Below are positions 58,487 to 64,000 of a stretch of 64,000 bases of DNA, in pieces (the stretch's first letter is position 1; each line of letters opens with the position of its first letter). The position numbers were made by a program, and so were the translations under genes. The notes beneath the pieces were generated by a model. It was not told the DNA's origin. It made no database searches and saw nothing but the letters and a program-made list of their open reading frames with translations. Source of the DNA: Plutella xylostella. Its lineage: Eukaryota; Arthropoda; Insecta; Lepidoptera; Plutellidae. Location of the stretch: contig NC_064012.1 in NCBI RefSeq assembly GCF_932276165.1, positions 9,059,501-9,123,500 on the forward strand, in the 5' to 3' direction.

Positions 58487-60497
58487 CTATGCCAGTGACT
58501 AAGACGGATGTTGTACGAAATGAGAAGTCAATAAGGCATACCTAAGTTACCTTTCACCTGACATGTATGATTTTTACGTATACAAAAGCTAGTATGGCCT
58601 TCGACCCCTGCTAAGAACACTTAATAATTGAGCCGACCTTGGCTTAGTGATCTCTCGTTGCACAAGTGACCGATGATGCCATCCCAGTAGAAGTAGGCAC
58701 TTATAATATGCTTCAAATTAAGTACTTTAGTTAACCGTAAGATATTTATTTATTTAAGTAAGTACATATAATGATGTTCACAACGGGATGAGGAGAAAAA
58801 CATTTTCCTTTAACATAAAATTTTGAATTTCGAAGTCGTGGTTGAAAAAAGTGGTGCTATCATAATAAATTTCAGAACGAAATTGGCAGGCTGAAACAAA
58901 ATATCGCGTAACTAGTGTGAGCCATAAAACCGACGTCCTTGGTTCAGTTGGCACACCCCAGAGAAGCCATGTTTTTCGAGGGAACACAACAATAACTCAT
59001 CAAATCCTAGTGTTTCTTTTTCTTCGTGACATGAGTAGAATAGATAGTGCCACATTTTGTAGTGTGCAGTGGATGACTACAATGAAAACTTATCGACTTT
59101 TTAATTCTGATTCTAGGTGAGTATTATGATTTTCCTTTAGTTTTTTATCGGATCGTAGATAATGTTACTTACCCCGACTGTTCTTAGCCATATTTTATCA
59201 AAATTGCCTTAGAAATGTATGCGAGTTTTAGTGTTGATTGATGGGGTTTTTTAAAGTTGTAAAGGTTAAATGAAAGAGTTAGATTTGAAAGCCAGTGCTA
59301 TTTCTATTCTTAATAATTAATAGACAAAAACGAACTAATTAATTAAGTAAATAATATTATTCACAAATACCTACATACATAAGGATATCCTAGATAGTTT
59401 ATGGAAGGCTACGCAGAAGAAACAAGGGCGAACTTCAATATTAGCCCCGCCAAGGCCACCTGGTCGACAGAAAAGTTAGTAAGTTCGCCCCTCTTCCCTT
59501 CCACAGTAACATTTATAGATTAATTCGTTCCCTAGTCGGAACTGGGAGGTCACACTACCTTACAAAAAAAAGAGTAGTTCTAGTACGACTTGTGTTTAAC
59601 GTTCGTTTGTTTTTTGTGAAGCTAGAGAAGCCCTGGTGGTCCTGAAATGGCACTGCGCAACTCGCGCCGGTGCCAGAGGCGGAGTTGTTTACATTTCAGC
59701 CCTAATTTATGTCCCACTGAACCGACTGATGGCAAAAACAACCCTGAGAATGCATTCAGTTCAGTTTACGGGAAAAAATCTAAAGAGGCACTTTTTCTTA
59801 TTGTTGGGTATAATACTTTAATAGATTATTTTTTAAAACTCGTAGACCAGTAGAATATGTTTTTTTAGAATTTTTTTATCGTATAATCAATAGCTATAAA
59901 GCGGAGAGAGAGGTTGTTGGGAAAAATAATATTCAATACTTACTTATTTTATATGCATTTCTTATACTTTACACTATAAGCATCATCATCTAGGTTAATT
60001 TGAATTAATAATTATCATTAAATTATTAAGAAACACCCATATATTTGTAATTGTATGTTGAAAAAAGTATTAAACTTGGGTTTGTATAATACAAATGAGT
60101 AGGATATTAAACGTATTATAATATTTAGAGATAAGTAATATATATTATAACCTCTGCATCATAAATTTAATACGCTAAAATAATTTTCAATGTTAGTTTT
60201 AATTGTAGAACATCATTATGATTAGAGCTACCTATACATTAGTGTGTAATTAATTTCAGGAAAAGTTAATCGTTTACATAATTAATGTACTATTGGCCTT
60301 AATAAAAAATGGTCCGTGTTGGTCATCTGGATGTAAATTTTACAATTAGTTATTTAGTCAAATATGTATTTAACTATTTAGCTACTTTGCAATATAGACA
60401 AATTTATAATTTTAGCTGTAATATTATATTATTTATATCCAGGTCGAGAAGCATATTGTTAAATAACCTATTAGCATCTAATTAATTAATATTATAT
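58487..60497. other. Non-coding DNA with a possible exon-like patch
   Basis: The frame 58917-59120 ends at TCTAG followed by GTGAGTATT, a good donor sequence, but the peptide is not recognised. The rest is AT-rich. Confidence 0.35.
59544..59636. mobile_element. Family-C-like MITE, internally deleted
   Basis: GGGAGGTCACACTACCTTAC and TTTTGTGAAGCTAGAGAAGC are the two ends; most of the interior is missing (about 93 bases in all). Confidence 0.5.
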
Positions 60498-61037
60498 GCT
60501 AGCCATTCACGCACGGATCTGCCCGACTGGCGCCTCTCAGATCCGATCTGTAATTGGTCCACACACGTTATACGGGCAAGAGTTTTTTGTACGTGTTCAT
60601 AATCCTAACTAATATTACAAATACGAAAGTAACTGTGTCTGTCTGTCTGTTACTCTTTCACGCCAAAACTACTGAACGGATTTGAATGAAATTTGTATAC
60701 AGATGGTCTAGACCCTGGGAAAGAACATAGGCTATTTTTAGCTCGCGGGAACAGCTATATATAGAGTATATAGTATAAAACAGTTGTCTATAGTCTCGGG
60801 AAAATCTATAATCAGGGTGCAACTGAGGTGCGATGTGACGGGGACATCCGTTTCGTCGACACACTCAGTTTGATGCACAGATATGCCGGCCTGTTGCGAT
60901 CCCTTCATTTTGAGCATGGGCAGTGGGCAGATATGAGACAGGTCGACATCTGCGCCTTTTTGTAACATAAACGATCGGTCCTACCCAGTTTTACGCCATG
61001 TAAATTTGTCGGGCTGATCCGTGCGTACATGGCTAGC
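60498..61037. mobile_element. DNA-transposon-like element with ~30-bp inverted ends and a nested repeat
   Basis: Left GCTAGCCATTCACGCACGGA then TCTGCCCGAC; the right end is its complement (GTCGGGCTGATCCGTGCGTA then CATGGCTAGC), with three mismatches in about 30. Outside bases are AT-rich and I cannot fix the duplication. The Helitron-like repeat at 60603-60760 is inside. No transposase is visible. Confidence 0.7.
60603..60760 (+). mobile_element. Helitron-like short repeat (family A) nested in a larger element
   Basis: TCCTAACTAATATTACAAAT after an A, then GTCTGTCTGTCTGTTACTC, GGTCTAGACCCTGGGAAAGA and GCTCGCGGGAACAGCTA. It lies wholly inside the inverted-repeat element 60498-61037. Confidence 0.65.
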
Positions 61038-61523
61038 TAATAATAGATTTGCTGTTGCTGGAATAGATACCCTGCTGATAGATATGTAGAATAAAACCAC
61101 ACAATCTAGACTTCTGATTTAGAATGCATAAAAAATAATTAACCTTTACCTTTATGCTTTCTAGAAATCATTTGACTTTGCAACTAAAATAGTTGGCTAA
61201 AGGCGATACGTATACGAGGCCGCTGGGGAAAACCAGAAATCGACATTACGAATAAATAAGTAGCATTTTTGTTAATAATAATGAAATGAAGAGTTCTGTT
61301 GGTACCTAAGGTAAGTAGGTTCCTCGCTTTTACAATGTTGCAAGATGGAGTAAAGTGATAAATATCAGATTTAAAATCAAAGCGGTGCCAGGTTATGTAA
61401 GGGAGCGTCAATTGAATTTGTTAAGAAAATTTAAACTCCACTCATGTTTTAATGTTCAATTCTGCAATATGCTTTGCTTGCCAAGCTTTATACTGTGGTA
61501 GGTTAGGTAGGTACTTTGATTGC

Positions 61524-61733
61524 CTAGTGCGGGTTGGTGGAACCCAACACATGCAAGCTTATGCTGAGAGAGTTGTCGGGTTGGTCAACCCGATTACCAG
61601 AGGGTTTCAAGCTGCCCCATGGCCTCTGCTCACTGGGCTTTACGACTGCTGCCGAAACAGCAGCCGGGACCCACTCCGTCCGAAGCACGGAAGTGCCCAA
61701 CAAACAACCACTTGAAATCGGTAACTATTGAAT
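61524..61733 (-). mobile_element. 5S-SINE copy, truncated at both ends
   Basis: The minus strand matches 41941-42152: TTTCAAGTGGTTGTTTGTTG, GCACTTCCGTGCTTCGGACG, GACAACTCTCTCAGCATAAG and TTCCACCAACCCGCAC. The 5S head and the 3' tail are missing. Confidence 0.75.
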
Positions 61734-62250
61734 TAATGCTAATAAAGTGTGTACGAGTAATTAATATCACAAGTAAATACATAAATTATATTCAACCTGA
61801 GTAGGTGACCGCTCCTTTAGAGTAGGTGATAGGATATCTGCCAGAGGTCAGAGAAGAGTCTTTATGAAACATGGTTGGTACATTCGGTACCTCCACATGC
61901 GATTTGATTACACAATGTGACCTCCAACTATTTAATTTTAATTAGATGGTTGCGAGAAGGAAATCATTTTACTAATTCTAAAGTAACGGAATGCAAATAA
62001 GTATTAATTTGTTTCTGTATGTGGCTCGTTTTGTCTGTGAGTTCAAGGTGTGTTGAATGTTCCGCTAAATTATTATTTTTATTATTATTAGCTAGATATA
62101 TTCGCATTTAGAGACCTCATCGGATCCATAGAGATTGATTGAGTAGTACGTAGTTGATCAAGTTAGCGAGTATCAAAACGTTCATATTTTATATCTCTTT
62201 TTATGTCTAAATATCTTTATCTAAATCTTACAGGGATGTGTTCATATTAT

Positions 62251-62586
62251 TAGCTATGCCCGCGAGCTCCGCTTACCTAAAAAAGTTTCCGTATAATTTC
62301 AGGGCTAAAAAGTAGTCTATTACATAATAATATAGTGTTACTGAGGCTGCTGATAGCTTTATTGAGAATTTCAGGAAATTATTACACAGGTATTAATGTG
62401 AGGCGTTTTATTGTTCATAAGCAAACGTGACAAGTGACAAGCATTTCTTGTTAAACTGTGCGCCTCAATATAGGTACCAAATACATCTAAAATACTCCAG
62501 CCGTTTTTACGTGAAAGAGTAACACATCAATCCTCCTTCCATTTATAAACTTACAAACTTCATGTTTATTATGATATTAGTAGGAT
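62251..62586 (-). mobile_element. Helitron-like repeat (family A), interrupted copy
   Basis: Right part (62490-62586): minus strand TCCTACTAATATCATAATAA, GTTACTCTTTCACGTAAAAA. Left part (62251-62335): TTAGCCCTGAAATTATACGG and GCTCGCGGGCATAGCTAA. About 150 unrelated bases (62336-62488) separate them. Confidence 0.55.
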
Positions 62587-63490
62587 ATGTGTTTTAGATT
62601 TGGTAGTTTAACTGCGTTATTATAGTAGCAACAGCAATGCGTCACAACAATTGAGGATGATTCGGTGGCAGTGGCTCGGAAGCGGAAACAAACACATCAA
62701 CAACACAGAGTTATTACCACTGATATTCAGGGTATTATGTCAAAGGATGAAAAGTATGAATCTGATGTCCATTATTTTGTATGTACATTTGATACCATTA
62801 TGGTAACTTTTTTCTATATTGGAATGCTGATGGTAGGTAAAGGTAACTAACTATGCTTTTTTCTTTTTTAGTAATGCCTGCCTATCAATTTTCAGTACAA
62901 GGCAATTTTAATTTAAGCAAGTAATTTTAATTTTTGAGTTAAGGCTGGACCCGAAACAGTATGTTTGAGTTAATTATAAGAATATATTATATATAATATA
63001 TATGTTATTATTTAATAAATGAACTCTTTTATTTATAGTAACTTGGGCACATTCAAATACACTTTCAGTTAAAAGACTGTAGAAGCAGTACTTAAAAAAA
63101 GCGTTTGTAAAAAAAATGTTTATAAAACCTTTCTACGATACTAACAATAAAATTATATATCCAATGGTCCGTCCATATTTGCTTGAAGTTGAGGTATTTT
63201 ATAGTTCCTACATAAATACTAACATGGATTAGACGTTTCCGTTTCTATAAAAAGGTCCAAATAACTAATATACTGCTCGTATTTCCAATAAATGTATAAT
63301 ATAATGAAGAGTATACAAAAAATATTGAAAGTTTATAGGTACCTACTTATTTTGCAATTTGGTATTTAAGTTAAATTTTAGCGCCTGTATGAATTCAAAC
63401 GAACAAGCTTCGTTCTTGATACTGTGCTATACATAAATTACGATACATGTTGATCTATTATCAAAATAACTAGCTTAGCAAAATAAATAC
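62587..63490. other. Non-coding AT-rich DNA
   Basis: A frame at 62665-62850 (VAVARKRKQTHQQHRVITTD...) is more polar than its surroundings but matches no family I know. Nothing else is visible. Confidence 0.4.
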
Positions 63491-63493
63491 TTA

Positions 63494-63640
63494 CCCCCTT
63501 ATTCATAGAGAAGTTACAGAACGTTTTAACTAATAAACTGTTTTGTCCCTCTCCGACAAAGTACAATTTGTTCTTTGAGAGAGAGGGACAAAACAGTTTA
63601 TTAGTTAAAACGTATTGTAACTTTTCTATGAATAAGGGGG
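63494..63640. mobile_element. Palindromic MITE, CCCCCTTATTCATAGA family, TTA duplication
   Basis: CCCCCTTATTCATAGAGAAG and TTTTCTATGAATAAGGGGG, with TTA at 63491-63493 and 63641-63643. Arms reach about 55 bases (TAATAAACTGTTTTGTCCCT with its complement). A half copy is at 37388-37475. Confidence 0.88.
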
Positions 63641-63643
63641 TTA

Positions 63644-63707
63644 GCCCGCAAGCTTTAGCTTCGATTTTTTTGTTTGTTTTCTTTGGGAATACCGGGATAA
63701 AAAGCAG
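63644..63707 (-). mobile_element. Helitron-like repeat (family A), end fragment
   Basis: TTTTTATCCCGGTATTCCCA and GAAGCTAAAGCTTGCGGGC on the minus strand. It begins right beside the TTA duplication of the MITE at 63494-63640. Confidence 0.5.
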
Positions 63708-64000
63708 CATTATTAAAACACAGAATCATTATTATGCAATAACGATTATTATTCGCAGATGAAACATAACAAAATCAAAAGAACGATATTCATAAAAATA
63801 TTAACAAGAAATTATTAAATATTTACTATTATGCTACAACTCGTGTAAATCCGTGGTTTGTGATCGTGATACCTAGAAAGAAAGGAATTAAATTAAAACA
63901 AGGCACGATTATGTAACAAAATAATATTTAATCGAATTAAGACATTATCACAAAGCAATCAATAAAGTAACTCGCGAAAGGTCCGTGGCAACTTGCTTCT

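Overview
The window is AT-rich insect DNA, almost certainly from a moth or butterfly (Lepidoptera). Three things point there: a complete two-exon Tweedle cuticle-protein gene, the first coding exon of the neuronal calcium sensor Frequenin (NCS-1), and a repeat landscape typical of Lepidoptera (RTE-type LINE tails, 5S-rRNA-derived SINEs, repeats ending in the AACCGGCCAAGTGCGAG motif, and many short palindromic MITEs). There is no operon structure, CRISPR array, prophage or bacterial gene system. The window is about 95 percent intron, intergenic DNA and transposon remnants.

Layout. 1-31.2 kb: no protein gene I can support; a dense mosaic of MITEs, two decayed LINE 3' ends (10.2-10.97 kb and 16.1-16.5 kb), a 0.57-kb repeat present as two inverted copies (16.97-18.40 kb), a retroposon flanked by a 15-bp target-site duplication (21.2-21.69 kb) and a tRNA-like SINE head (22.6 kb). 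31.2-32.6 kb: an RTE-type LINE insertion with its 5' half inverted (twin priming) and an 11-bp target-site duplication. 32.87-33.04 kb: first coding exon of Frequenin on the plus strand. 38.5-41.0 kb: the Tweedle gene on the minus strand, with TATA box, initiator, signal-peptide exon, 1.1-kb intron, main exon and poly(A) signal. 41.87-42.24 kb: a 5S-derived SINE with an 11-bp duplication. 42.3-64 kb: non-coding, with further MITEs, Helitron-like repeats and nested elements.

The two genes are not functionally linked. I do not see Frequenin exon 2 anywhere downstream in the window. If that is right, the Tweedle gene and the last 31 kb lie inside a very large Frequenin intron, on the opposite strand.

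The most informative signal is the transposon structure. Ten short elements are flanked by TTA or TAA on both sides, as expected for PIF/Harbinger-type cut-and-paste. Another eight have mariner-like termini, seven of them flanked by TA on both sides. Several elements are nested or abutting, which gives a relative order of insertion. I did not find a new multi-gene system. The items most worth a second look are the doubly poly(A)-primed retroposon, the twin-primed LINE, the shared-TTA MITE pair, and the inverted repeat whose right arm sits inside another MITE.
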